In this document: piece by piece, positions 17,594 to 26,254 of the stretch
How the letters are laid out: each line of letters starts with the position of its first letter
How positions within the stretch are numbered: position 1 is the first letter of the stretch
Source: an uncultured Sutterella sp.
Lineage (GTDB): Bacteria; Pseudomonadota; Gammaproteobacteria; Burkholderiales; Burkholderiaceae_F
Assembly (NCBI GenBank): GCA_900544255.1
Contig: UQUM01000001.1
Span: forward strand, 53,546-117,545
Length of the DNA: 64,000 nt
Direction of reading: 5' to 3'
Translations under genes and position numbers: made by a program
Notes under the pieces: generated by a model
The model's input: only the letters and a program-made list of their open reading frames with translations
Told to the model about the DNA's origin: nothing
Database searches by the model: none

Positions 17594-18271
17594 TTAGGCG
17601 CCGTACTTCTGACGGTAGGTCTTCACGGCGTCTTTATAGGCGGAAGCGGCCTTGGCGGTGTCGCTCGTGCCGTCCATGAAGGACAGAAGGTCAGCCAAGT
17701 TCGCAATCGACACCACCGGGATGCCGAGCGTCTTTTCCACATCCTGTACGGCAGACGTTTCCGTCATGACTTCGGCATTTCCCCCCTTTTCCATGCGGTC
17801 CAACGCGATGAGAACGCCGGAAGGCGTAGCGCCGTTGGCTTTGATGAGCGACACGGATTCGCGGACGGAAGTTCCCGCGCTGATGACGTCATCAATGATG
17901 ACGACGCGGCCCTTTAATGGCGCTCCTACGATCGTGCCGCCTTCGCCGTGATCCTTGGCTTCCTTGCGGTTGAAAGCGTAGGGAACATCGAGCCCAAGTC
18001 GGGCGAGATTGATGGCGACGGAAGCCGCAAGCGGAATGCCCTTATAAGCCGGACCGTAAATCATGTCGAAATCCACGCGGCCGGCCTTCTTGGCAGCAAG
18101 GAGAGCCTGCGCATAGAAGTGGCCGAGCTTATCGAGAAGCGCGCCGGTGTTGAAAAGTCCGGCATTGAAGAAGTAGGGGCTCAGACGTCCGGCTTTGGTT
18201 TTGAATTCGCCGAAACGGAGCACGTTGGCCTGAAGAGCAAACTCGATGAACTGATGATGATTTTCGGTCAT
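17594..18271 (-). CDS. pyrE: Orotate phosphoribosyltransferase
   Basis: A 225-residue enzyme that makes OMP from orotate and PRPP in pyrimidine synthesis. The PRPP-binding loop is VVIIDDVISAGTS (about 123-135), preceded by DMIYGPAYKGIPLA and the flexible catalytic loop NRKEAKDHGEGG. The start MTENHHQFIEF matches the family; a longer in-frame extension to 18328 is not needed. It is divergent from xthA. Confidence 0.95.
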   Translation of the reverse strand: MTENHHQFIEFALQANVLRFGEFKTKAGRLSPYFFNAGLFNTGALLDKLGHFYAQALLAAKKAGRVDFDMIYGPAYKGIPLAASVAINLARLGLDVPYAFNRKEAKDHGEGGTIVGAPLKGRVVIIDDVISAGTSVRESVSLIKANGATPSGVLIALDRMEKGGNAEVMTETSAVQDVEKTLGIPVVSIANLADLLSFMDGTSDTAKAASAYKDAVKTYRQKYGA

Positions 18272-18398
18272 GACGATAGCAATTCCGTCGGTCGGACACC
18301 GAACGGCGGAAAAAGGAAAAAGGGACACAAACCCTCATTCTAATCCGCCGGCTGCCGCCGCTAAAATGAAGAGAACTTAATGAAGGAGACTTTTCGCC

Positions 18399-19175
18399 AT
18401 GCTGCGACTCATGACATTCAATGCCAACGGCATCCGCAGTGCCGACAAAAAAGGGTTCTGGACGTGGTTTGACGCGCAGAGTACCGACATTCTCTGCGTG
18501 CAGGAATTAAAGGCGCAGGAAGTGGATATCTCCGAAGCAATGAAAAAGCGTCCCGGCTATCACGCGTATTTTCATTGTGCGGTGAAAAAAGGGTATTCGG
18601 GGTGCGGCGTATGGTCGAAAGTCGAGCCCCGACATGTGCAGATCGGTTTCGGAATTCCCGAATTTGATGACGAAGGTCGGTACGTCAGGCTCGATTTTGA
18701 GCATACGTCGGTGATCGGCGTGTACTTTCCGTCGGGCACCAGCGGGGACGATCGTCAGGCGGCAAAATACCGGTTTCTCGCTGCTTTCGAAGCGCACGTG
18801 GAAGAGCTCCGAAACTCCGGTCGCGAAATTGTGTTCGTGGGGGACGTCAACATTGCGCACAAGGAGATCGACCTTAAAAATTGGAAGGGGAATCTTGATC
18901 ACACGGGATTCCTGCCGGAAGAACGTGCGTGGATGACGCACCTTTTTGATGATCTCGGTTGGTGCGACGTGTTCCGCCGGCTCGATCCGCGTCCCGATCA
19001 GTACACCTGGTGGAGTCAGCGCGGACAGGCACGCGCCAAGAACGTGGGGTGGCGCATCGACTATCAGATTGCAACCCCGCAATTGGCGGAAAAGGCCGTG
19101 GCGACGTCGATTTACACCGGCGAGAAATTCTCCGACCACGCTCCGTTGACGGTGGATTACGACTGGAGTCTCTGA
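18399..19175 (+). CDS. xthA: Exodeoxyribonuclease III
   Basis: A 258-residue exonuclease III/AP endonuclease of the EEP family. The conserved residues are seen in FNANGIRSA (Asn), LCVQELK (catalytic Glu), GVYFPSG, GDVNIAHKEID and the C-terminal SDHAPLTVDYD (catalytic Asp-His). It cuts at abasic sites and degrades 3' ends in base excision repair. AAGGAGA precedes the ATG. Its stop overlaps the next gene's start (TGATG). Confidence 0.95.
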   Translation: MLRLMTFNANGIRSADKKGFWTWFDAQSTDILCVQELKAQEVDISEAMKKRPGYHAYFHCAVKKGYSGCGVWSKVEPRHVQIGFGIPEFDDEGRYVRLDFEHTSVIGVYFPSGTSGDDRQAAKYRFLAAFEAHVEELRNSGREIVFVGDVNIAHKEIDLKNWKGNLDHTGFLPEERAWMTHLFDDLGWCDVFRRLDPRPDQYTWWSQRGQARAKNVGWRIDYQIATPQLAEKAVATSIYTGEKFSDHAPLTVDYDWSL

Positions 19176-19885
19176 TGCGTTTGGAAGATGTGTTGTTTAC
19201 GCAGGGGTTCGGCACGCGGCATGAATGCCGGGGTTTGATTGCCTTGGGACGCGTGACGTTTGACGGCCGCGAAGTGGATGATCCGGATGAAACGGTGGAT
19301 CCCGTAGGAAAAGTGTTTACGGTGGACGACACGGAGTGGCCGTACCACGAAAAAGCGCTCATCGTTCTGAATAAGCCCGCAGGCTACGAATGTTCGCAAA
19401 AGCCGCTGCATCATCCGTCCGTCATGCAGTTGCTGCCGCCCCCTTTGCGGGTGCGCGGCCTGCAGCCCGTGGGCCGGTTGGATGAAGACACGACGGGGTT
19501 GTTGCTGCTGACGGATGACGGTGCGCTGATTCACCGTCTGACGCATCCAAAAAAGCACGTAGCCAAGACGTATGAAGTCTCCTGTAAGCATCCGGTGACG
19601 GACGTCATGATTGAAAAACTTCTTGAGGGCGTCATGATCGAAGGGGAAAAAGTACCGGTCGCGGCGGTTCGATGCGAGAAAACGGGCGAGACGACGATGC
19701 GCATGGCGATCACTGCGGGGAAATACCATCAGGTAAAGCGTATGACGGCTGCCGTCGGTAACCGCGTGGAAATGTTGTCGCGGTCGGAATTCGGGGCGTT
19801 TAAATTGCCCGAAGATCTGCCCGAGCGATCTTGGCGCTGGTTGACGGCAGAAGAAGCAAAAGCCGTCCAGCAGAAAAATTTTTGA
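19175..19885 (+). CDS. rsuA: RsuA-family rRNA pseudouridine synthase
   Basis: A 236-residue RsuA/RluB/E/F-type enzyme. An S4 RNA-binding domain spans about 1-45 (MRLEDVLFTQGFGTRHEC), and the catalytic motif is GRLDEDTTGLLLLTDDG with the nucleophilic Asp near residue 103. Length and arrangement fit RsuA, which modifies U516 of 16S rRNA; closely related enzymes act on 23S rRNA, so the site is inferred. GGAGT lies seven bases before the ATG, inside xthA. It is the middle gene of an xthA-rsuA-ampG transcript. Confidence 0.87.
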   Translation: MRLEDVLFTQGFGTRHECRGLIALGRVTFDGREVDDPDETVDPVGKVFTVDDTEWPYHEKALIVLNKPAGYECSQKPLHHPSVMQLLPPPLRVRGLQPVGRLDEDTTGLLLLTDDGALIHRLTHPKKHVAKTYEVSCKHPVTDVMIEKLLEGVMIEGEKVPVAAVRCEKTGETTMRMAITAGKYHQVKRMTAAVGNRVEMLSRSEFGAFKLPEDLPERSWRWLTAEEAKAVQQKNF

Positions 19886-19894
19886 GGTTTTGCC

Positions 19895-21223
19895 ATGAAT
19901 TGGTTATCCCGCCTGGCAGCACCGTACCGTAATCCGGCGGCGCTCCGAATGTTTTTTCTGGGGTTCTCCTCGGGGTTGCCGCTTTTATTGGTGTTGGGAA
20001 CATTGTCTTTCCGGTTGCGGGAGTGCGGGATTGATCTCAAAACCATCGGCTTCATGAGTTGGGTCGGACTCTGCTGGGGCATGAAATGGTTGTGGGCGCC
20101 GTTGGTGGATCAGCTGCCGTTGCCGTGGCTCACCGCCCGATTGGGGCGACGCCGTTCGTGGCTTCTGTTGGCGCAGGCGGGACTTTTGGTGGGACTGACG
20201 CTGATTGCGTTCTCCCATCCGTCTGAAGACCTCACTCAGACCGCGCTTTTTGCGGTGCTGACAGCGTTTTTCGGCGCGACGCAGGACATTGCGCTGGATG
20301 CCTACCGCATTGAGTCGGGCACCGAAGAGGAGCAGGCTTCGTTTGCCGCGATGTATCAAACGGGGTACCGCCTCGCGATGATTTGGTCGGGGGCGGGCGC
20401 TTTGGCGTTGGCGGCGGCGTTTGATGCGGGCGCCGAAGGCGGATGGCGGGCGGCTTATCTCATCATGGCGGCGAGCCTGCTGCCGGGCATGGCTACGGTG
20501 CTTCTCGCGCCGGAACCTGTCAGAAAGGCGCCGGTCAGACGTGCCCGGAATGCGGCGGTGTGGTTTTACGAAGCGGCCTGCCTGCCTTTTGTGGACTTCT
20601 TTAAGCGTTTCGGCGGATGGGCCGTCGTGGTGTTGCTTTTGATCGCCACTTACCGCATCAGCGACGTGGTAATGGGCGTCATGGCCAATCCCTTTTACAG
20701 CGACATGGGGTTTACCAAAGAAGAAGTTGCGGCGGTGAGTAAGGTGTTCGGCGTCGTGATGACGCTCGCGGGGGCTTTCGTGGGGGGCGTCGTGGCGCTT
20801 CGGATCGGTGTTATGAAAACCCTCTTTTTAGGCGGTGTTTTATCGGCGGTGACGAACCTTCTTTTTTCTGTTTTAGCCACGCGCGGACACGATTTGACGT
20901 TTCTCATCTTTACGGTGAGTGCCGACAATTTGGCAGGGGGCTTAGCCTCCGCGGCTTTCGTGGCTTATCTGTCGGGTTTGACGAATACGGCGTATTCCGC
21001 GACGCAATACGCGCTCTTCAGTTCCGTGATGCTGTTGCTCCCCAAATTCTTGGCTGGGTTTTCCGGTGTGGCGGTGGAAGCCGTCGGTTATGCGGGGTTC
21101 TTTACAGCTACGGCGTGTTTGGGGGTGCCCGTATTGGTACTCGTGGCGTTGGCGGGCAAGGCGCGCAGCGAATTAGCCAAGAAACGGGTTGCCCCCACTG
21201 AAGCAGGTATTCCGGCTAAGTAG
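19895..21223 (+). CDS. ampG: AmpG-like muropeptide MFS permease
   Basis: A 442-residue major-facilitator permease with 12 or more hydrophobic segments. The N-terminal FFLGFSSGLPLLLVLGTLSFRLRE, KWLWAPLVDQ and TQDIALDAYRIE motifs are those of AmpG, which imports GlcNAc-anhydro-MurNAc peptides for cell-wall recycling. It lies 9 bp after the rsuA-like gene. Together with Slt and RlpA in this window it covers release and re-uptake of wall fragments. Confidence 0.9.
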   Translation: MNWLSRLAAPYRNPAALRMFFLGFSSGLPLLLVLGTLSFRLRECGIDLKTIGFMSWVGLCWGMKWLWAPLVDQLPLPWLTARLGRRRSWLLLAQAGLLVGLTLIAFSHPSEDLTQTALFAVLTAFFGATQDIALDAYRIESGTEEEQASFAAMYQTGYRLAMIWSGAGALALAAAFDAGAEGGWRAAYLIMAASLLPGMATVLLAPEPVRKAPVRRARNAAVWFYEAACLPFVDFFKRFGGWAVVVLLLIATYRISDVVMGVMANPFYSDMGFTKEEVAAVSKVFGVVMTLAGAFVGGVVALRIGVMKTLFLGGVLSAVTNLLFSVLATRGHDLTFLIFTVSADNLAGGLASAAFVAYLSGLTNTAYSATQYALFSSVMLLLPKFLAGFSGVAVEAVGYAGFFTATACLGVPVLVLVALAGKARSELAKKRVAPTEAGIPAK

Positions 21224-21225
21224 AC

Positions 21226-21272
21226 GAAAAAAATGCCTATGCAATGCCTGGTCAAATGCATAGGCGTTTCAG
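21226..21272. terminator. Bidirectional intrinsic terminator
   Basis: Inverted repeat with arms ATGCCTATGCA and TGCATAGGCGT around a short loop, flanked by AAAAAA and TTTC, between convergent ampG and the UPF0149 gene. Confidence 0.8.
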
Positions 21273-21293
21273 CGAGCTACCGCCGCCGTGAGC

Positions 21294-21971
21294 TTAACGA
21301 CGGTGTTTTTTAGTGCCGCCGCGCTGTGCGCGGGCGATATCCAACGCACGGGTGACTTCGGCAATTTCCTGAACGCAGGCCTGCACGTCGGCCAGTGCTT
21401 CGTCTAAATCCGCAAAAGCGACTTCGGAGTCGATTTCGTTTTCGATCGCTTCGGTTTCCTCGGTGTCTTCCGAGGCCTTTCCGTCGTCTGCCGTTTCGTT
21501 TTTACCGGCCCAGCGCATGATGCCGACAAGCCCCGCCTGCACGGCTTTGGTGTTGTTTTTGACGAGTTCGGGCCACAAGGCGCAGGCGGCGGCAAAACCG
21601 TCGGCAAAGGGGGTGAGCGCGGCAAGCGACGTTTCGCCCGTGAGTTCCTCACCGCTCTCTTCGTCAAAGTCAAAGAGAATGGGATCAATCGGTTTTTCCG
21701 CGAGAACCGTGGCTTCGATTTCCGCACCGCGCCGCAGGATGAGTTTCTTTAACTGCGCCTGCAGGGGATCGGCGAGTTTGGCGCGGGGGTTCCCCTCGCT
21801 GTCAAAAACGTAGGGGAGCCAATCGGCCTGTTCGGGCGGATGCTTCATGAGCGTCAACGCCGTCAGAAAACCATCCAACATATCAGGTTCCATCGCGGAA
21901 AAATTGTCCGGGATGCGGGCGAGCAGTTCGCCCAGCGTTTCGATTTCTTCAAGCGTGAGCGGTGTTGCCAT
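21294..21971 (-). CDS. UPF0149 (YgfB/YecA) family protein
   Basis: A 225-residue protein of the UPF0149 family. The conserved MLDGFLTALTLMKHPPE and W(L)PYVFD segments and the DGFAAAC...W region match. The C-terminal SEC-C zinc motif of YecA is absent; instead there is an acidic stretch (about 160-195) and a basic tail. Function is unknown. The ATG at 21971 has AAGGA eight bases upstream and overlaps the 3' end of ptsI by 23 bp, so it is translated from the same message as the PTS genes. Confidence 0.8.
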   Translation of the reverse strand: MATPLTLEEIETLGELLARIPDNFSAMEPDMLDGFLTALTLMKHPPEQADWLPYVFDSEGNPRAKLADPLQAQLKKLILRRGAEIEATVLAEKPIDPILFDFDEESGEELTGETSLAALTPFADGFAAACALWPELVKNNTKAVQAGLVGIMRWAGKNETADDGKASEDTEETEAIENEIDSEVAFADLDEALADVQACVQEIAEVTRALDIARAQRGGTKKHRR

Positions 21972-23931
21972 CGTCAGTTCCTTTTTCGTTGGCGGCCGGG
22001 TAGGCCGATTTCAGATTGCTGTAGCTGATCGTCGGATCCGAGCCCGTGACGAGGCGACGGATGTTGCTGAAGTTGTGCATGCGGTTGATTTTGCGCACGA
22101 GCACTTCGGCGTCGGCGCACTTCATTCCCAGAATCATTTCCTTTAAGGGAAGAATGCGCGCGCTTTCCATGGAAAGGTGCCGTGCGCCCATACCGATCAG
22201 GAGTTTGGCCATTGTGGGATCGCCGGCGATTTCGCCGCAGACGCCGACGGGCTTTTTAGCCTTTACCGCCATCCGGATCACCTGGTGCAGCAGCGTCAGT
22301 ACCGCCGGATGCAGGGGATCGTAGAGTTCACTCACACCGGGATCGTGACGGTCTACGGCGAGAGTGTACTGAATGAGGTCGTTCGTTCCGAGACTGATGA
22401 AGTCGAGGGTGCTTAAAAACGCCGGGAGCGCAATGGCTGCGGCCGGCACTTCTACCATGCCGCCCAGCGGAACGGCGGCCGCGTGCGTAATGTTGCGGTC
22501 GCGAAGTTCTTCCTGTGCCCGGCGAATGAGGCCGCGCGTAATCTCGATTTCCGAGGGGCGCGTGAGAAGCGGCAGCATCAGCCGTACGTTGCTGCCTTCG
22601 GCGGCGCGCAAAACGGCCTTCAACTGCGTCAGAAAGAACCCCGGATGATTGAGACTGAAACGGATGGCGCGACGTCCCAGGGCCGGGTTGGGGAGGAGTT
22701 CTTCGGCGGGGAAGTTCAGCGCCTCCATCGCTTCCGCTGAGAGTACCTTGTCACCCCCCAAGTCCATCGTACGGATGGTGACGGGTTTGCCCTTCATCGC
22801 TCGAATGACGCGCCGATAGGCTTCAAACTGCTCATCTTCCGACGGGGGCGTCGGTCGGTTCATGAAGAGAAATTCTGAGCGGAAAAGCCCGATGCCGTCC
22901 GCGCCCAACCGTTGAGCATCCCGGACGTCTTCCGGTAGGGCGATATTGGCCTGCAGCGAAACGGGAACGTTGTCGGCGGTGACGCAGGGGCAGGAAATGA
23001 GTTTTCGCTGGCGATTGCGGACGGCGCTCAGTTCCCGGATGCGTTGGGAGACCTGAGGCATCAGGGCCGGATTCGGATGCAGCGTGAGGGTGCCCCGGTC
23101 GGCGTCCAGTAAGACGACGTCGTCGGAAGCAATACGGCTCACGGCACCTTCGACGCTCACCAAGGTCGGAATTTCCAGCGAACGCGCCAAAATGGCCGCG
23201 TGCGACGTGGTGGAACCCGAACTCGTCACGAGCCCCGCAAGCGACAGATCCCGGCGGCGCTTCAGAATCAGAATGTCCGCGGGATCGAGGTCTTCCGCGA
23301 TCAGGATGACTTTATCTTCGCTCGTGGGAAGTTTCACCGTATCGGCCGGACGCCGGCGACCGCTTAAAACGCGCTGAACGCGTTCCACCACCTGAGAGAT
23401 GTCGTCGATGCGTTCGGCAAGGTAATCATTGTCGATCGCTTCAAAGGTACGGCGCAGTTCTTCCATGCGCAGCGACAGGGCCCATTCGGCGTTGACGAGG
23501 CGTTCCTTGAGAATGGCGAGCGTATCGTTGATGAGGCTTTCGTCGGCAAGAATCTGGCGCTGCAGATTGATGAAGGCGAAGGCTTCGGGCGGTGTATCTT
23601 CGTTTTGCGAAAGGCTTTCCTCAACGTCCGCGAGTTCTTTGTCAACTGTGTTGACGGCCGCCCGCAGACGGAGGTTTTCCGAGCGCGTCTGCGTTTTCTC
23701 GATCGAAAAATGCGGGATGTCGAGGTCGCCCTCAGAGAGAATCTGAGCCTGCCCCAAGGCCACACCGGGGAAGACGGCGATGCCGGACAATGTGACGGAT
23801 TCTTCCTCTTCGCGGGGCGAATCCGATGCGGTGGGCGCGCCTGTATCCGGGGCTTTCGGTTTTTCGGTGTCTTTGAGATCGGCGCTTACGGGGGGCACGT
23901 TACCGACACCGATTTTGTCGGTTTCGCTCAT
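21949..23931 (-). CDS. ptsI: PTS enzyme I (phosphoenolpyruvate-protein phosphotransferase)
   Basis: A 660-residue enzyme I that takes phosphate from PEP and passes it to HPr. The phospho-acceptor is His244 in GSTTSHAAILARSLEIP. The PEP-binding barrel has DGIGLFRSEFLFM, the signature DFISLGTNDLIQY and the catalytic Cys in PVGVCGEIAGDP. Compared with the usual ~575-590 residues it has an extra N-terminal ~45 residues, acidic and Pro/Ser-rich with no hydrophobic segment. It lies 3 bp after ptsH. Confidence 0.95.
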   Translation of the reverse strand: MSETDKIGVGNVPPVSADLKDTEKPKAPDTGAPTASDSPREEEESVTLSGIAVFPGVALGQAQILSEGDLDIPHFSIEKTQTRSENLRLRAAVNTVDKELADVEESLSQNEDTPPEAFAFINLQRQILADESLINDTLAILKERLVNAEWALSLRMEELRRTFEAIDNDYLAERIDDISQVVERVQRVLSGRRRPADTVKLPTSEDKVILIAEDLDPADILILKRRRDLSLAGLVTSSGSTTSHAAILARSLEIPTLVSVEGAVSRIASDDVVLLDADRGTLTLHPNPALMPQVSQRIRELSAVRNRQRKLISCPCVTADNVPVSLQANIALPEDVRDAQRLGADGIGLFRSEFLFMNRPTPPSEDEQFEAYRRVIRAMKGKPVTIRTMDLGGDKVLSAEAMEALNFPAEELLPNPALGRRAIRFSLNHPGFFLTQLKAVLRAAEGSNVRLMLPLLTRPSEIEITRGLIRRAQEELRDRNITHAAAVPLGGMVEVPAAAIALPAFLSTLDFISLGTNDLIQYTLAVDRHDPGVSELYDPLHPAVLTLLHQVIRMAVKAKKPVGVCGEIAGDPTMAKLLIGMGARHLSMESARILPLKEMILGMKCADAEVLVRKINRMHNFSNIRRLVTGSDPTISYSNLKSAYPAANEKGTDDGNTAHA

Positions 23932-23934
23932 GCA

Positions 23935-24201
23935 TTAATCCTCCCCAAAGCCGGAAGAAACGAGCGACGCGAGACTTTCAAGTGCGGCGTTTTCGCCGGC
24001 GCCGTCCGTGGTGATCGTGATTTCGTCCCCGCATTTGGCGGCCAACGTCATTACCGACAAAATGGATTTAGCATCAATAGTCTTACCGTTTTTCGTAATG
24101 GAAATTTTGCAACTGAACAGATTGGCGGTCTTCGTGAGAAGCGCGGCGGGACGGGCGTGCATGCCGAGTTTGTTGGTGATCTTGACGTTGCGGGATTGCA
24201 T
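23935..24201 (-). CDS. ptsH: PTS phosphocarrier protein HPr
   Basis: An 88-residue HPr. His15 in KLGMHARPA takes the phosphate from enzyme I, and Ser46 in AKSILSVM is the regulatory site used by HPr kinase where that enzyme exists. hprK is not in this window. It lies between the EIIA gene and ptsI on one transcript. Confidence 0.95.
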   Translation of the reverse strand: MQSRNVKITNKLGMHARPAALLTKTANLFSCKISITKNGKTIDAKSILSVMTLAAKCGDEITITTDGAGENAALESLASLVSSGFGED

Positions 24202-24260
24202 GGTACTTCCTGACTGGGTCAGAAAAAGACTGTCCGCGGGAAACTTTTGAGGCGGAAAGC

Positions 24261-24668
24261 CTAATGATGTTCAAGGGTTCCCTCAATGATACTCATCATT
24301 CCGGCTTCTTTGACGAGTTTGGTGACGTTTTCAAGGGTTTCGTCCCGGTGGCAGAGCGCGGTGAGAACCATGGGAAGGTTGACGCCCGCGATGACCGTCA
24401 CTTTGTCGTGTTTCAACATGCGGTGCGCGATATTGGAAGGCGTGGCGCCCACCACATCGGTGAGGATGAGGGTGCCGTCCGTATTTTTTTCCGTACCGAG
24501 CGCCGACGTGACGAGGCCGGCGACGGCATCGGTGTCGGAATCGGGCAGCACATCAAACGCCCGGATGCGTTCGGCCGTGCGTTTGTCGCAGCTGTACACA
24601 TGCACGGCGCAGTCTTTGAGCGCCTGTGCGAGCGGCGAATGTGCAATGAGGAAAATGGAAACGGACAC
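24261..24668 (-). CDS. PTS EIIA component, mannose/fructose type
   Basis: A 135-residue EIIA of the mannose family. The phospho-site is His10 in IFLIAHSPLAQAL. The segment TLILTDVVGATPSNIAHRML fits the family core. No EIIB, EIIC or EIID lies nearby. In betaproteobacteria this EIIA-HPr-EI set is usually a regulatory rather than transport system; that role is inferred here. It leads the transcript EIIA-HPr-EI-UPF0149. Confidence 0.92.
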   Translation of the reverse strand: MSVSIFLIAHSPLAQALKDCAVHVYSCDKRTAERIRAFDVLPDSDTDAVAGLVTSALGTEKNTDGTLILTDVVGATPSNIAHRMLKHDKVTVIAGVNLPMVLTALCHRDETLENVTKLVKEAGMMSIIEGTLEHH

Positions 24669-25002
24669 AGTACTTTTCTAAACGCTTTTCGGAGCGTTTT
24701 TTCTTTAACTGCCTACTTTTTCGGCGAATTTTTTGACGGCGGACAGTGTACCTGAGTGCGGCGTTTTGTGCGTAGTGTGTTAATTGCACGGAAAATTGTC
24801 GATAAATGACGTGTGAACGGTGCTGGTTGGTGAAAAATACGCTTTTTATCGGTAAAACTCGTTTAAAAGTTGCTTTCGTTGGTTAATTATCGAGATTTTT
24901 TAATCCTTCGGTGCTGAAGGAGGGGAAAGGCGTTATTTGCCTTCCTGCGGAAACCTGCGGAAAATACGGAGACGATTGATCCAGTTTTTTGAGGAACCTT
25001 TC
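24669..25002. promoter_or_regulatory. Divergent intergenic region between EIIA and DUF1840 genes
   Basis: About 330 bp, AT-rich toward its right half, with no open frame worth calling. It must hold promoters for both divergent genes. I see no clear inverted repeat or riboswitch. GAGGAA lies six bases before the DUF1840 ATG. Confidence 0.5.
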
Positions 25003-25374
25003 ATGGCGCTTTTGGAATTCCGCAGCAAGGCAGCAGCCGGTTTTTACATGATGTCCGATACCTTTAAGGCGGTTTGTCGGGTATTGGGGCGGGACTACGG
25101 TGAATCGGGGTGCCTGCCGCCGGAGGATCTGCCGCCCTTGATCGAAAAACTTTCCGACGAAATTGAACGGGAGAAGGCATGGATTGCCGAGCAGGCAGCC
25201 AAACGCGAAAAGCTCGAGCGCGAGGGCCGCGGCGGTTTTATGACGTTTGAAGAAGAGGAAGAAGAAAAGAAGGCGAGGGAACACGTGCCGATGAGCGTGC
25301 GGATTTTCCCGTTGCTCGACATGATGCAGAAGGCGGCGAAAAAGAAGCAGAACGTCATGTGGGGCGTGCCGTAG
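25003..25374 (+). CDS. DUF1840 family protein
   Basis: A 123-residue protein of the DUF1840 family found mostly in betaproteobacteria. The N terminus ALLEFRSKAAAGFYMM and the later VPMSVRIFPLLDMM segment are characteristic. A Glu/Lys-rich helix (about 45-95, including EEEEEEKK) lies between and is probably coiled coil. The ATG at 25003 has GAGGAA upstream; an upstream in-frame ATG is less likely. Function unknown. Confidence 0.83.
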   Translation: MALLEFRSKAAAGFYMMSDTFKAVCRVLGRDYGESGCLPPEDLPPLIEKLSDEIEREKAWIAEQAAKREKLEREGRGGFMTFEEEEEEKKAREHVPMSVRIFPLLDMMQKAAKKKQNVMWGVP

Positions 25375-25379
25375 GGAAA

Positions 25380-25411
25380 AAACGCCCGGACAGCGGATGT
25401 CTCGGGCGGTG
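25380..25411 (-). terminator. Intrinsic terminator of the ntrX-like gene
   Basis: Arms CGCCCGGACA / TGTCTCGGGCG with a short loop. On the minus strand the hairpin is followed by a run of T, just past the ntrX-like stop. Confidence 0.75.
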
Positions 25412-25416
25412 GATTC

Positions 25417-26130
25417 TCATTCGGCGTTTTCAACGTCGTCTTCCGGTTTGTCGGTATGACGGGGAATCGGGATGCCGAGGGCTTTTAGTTTGCGGTAAAG
25501 ATGCGTTCTTTCCACCCCGGCGCGTTTCGCGACGCGCGTCATTTGGTTGTTTTCGTAATTCATGAGCGCCTTCAGATAAGCGCGCTCCGTCGTTTCCCGA
25601 ACGTCTTTTAGGGTCGATGTGAAGTCGATCGTAATGTCGGTGCCCCGCACGTTAAAGACGGGCAATTCTTCTTTGACGGGTTCGGGCATCGTGGGAATGG
25701 GGACGACCGGGATCGGCTTTTCTTCGGGTTGATCCGGGCGGTATTTCGCCATAGCACGGATGCGGTCGCAGACTTCCAGCCCGTGTCGGACGCTCTCCAA
25801 GAGCTTCTGCATGGAAATAGGTTTTTCCAAACAGGCAAGCGCTCCGAATTTAGTGGCTTCCACTGCGGTTTCAATGGTGGCATGACCGCTCATCATCAAA
25901 ACCGGGCAGTGAAGCAGATTCCGTACCTTGAGTTCTTTTAAGAGGGAAACGCCGTCGGTATCCGGCATCCAGATGTCCAGCAGGATCAGGTCAAATTCCT
26001 CGGCGCCGATGCGGCGACGGGCCGTTTCAGCGTTCTCCGCGGTTTCGACGGCATAGCCTTCGTCCGTGAGAATGTCGGATAAGAGTTCGCGGATGCCGAT
26101 TTCGTCATCAACGACGAGAATTTTGGCCAT
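25417..26130 (-). CDS. NtrX-like response regulator without AAA+ domain
   Basis: A 237-residue response regulator. The receiver domain (about 3-120) has Asp8-Asp9, the phospho-acceptor Asp52 in LLDIWMP, and Lys in LEKPIS. A Pro-rich linker (about 135-165) leads to a Fis-type helix-turn-helix (about 180-225: YENNQMTRVAKRAGVERTHLYRKLKALGI). Canonical NtrX proteins carry a sigma-54-interacting AAA+ domain between these parts; it is missing here. It would be phosphorylated by the NtrY-like kinase encoded upstream. The ATG at 26130 begins the conserved MAKILVVDDE. Confidence 0.88.
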   Translation of the reverse strand: MAKILVVDDEIGIRELLSDILTDEGYAVETAENAETARRRIGAEEFDLILLDIWMPDTDGVSLLKELKVRNLLHCPVLMMSGHATIETAVEATKFGALACLEKPISMQKLLESVRHGLEVCDRIRAMAKYRPDQPEEKPIPVVPIPTMPEPVKEELPVFNVRGTDITIDFTSTLKDVRETTERAYLKALMNYENNQMTRVAKRAGVERTHLYRKLKALGIPIPRHTDKPEDDVENAE

Positions 26131-26254
26131 GGTGCAGGATGCTCCCAAAGTCTCAGGCGGGTGAAAACAAGAACCCTGGGATTTTAATCTTAGACGGCGT
26201 TTTGTTGCAGAGTGTTTCTTTGATCGGCGCCAAAAAAAATGAGTCGACGAATCG

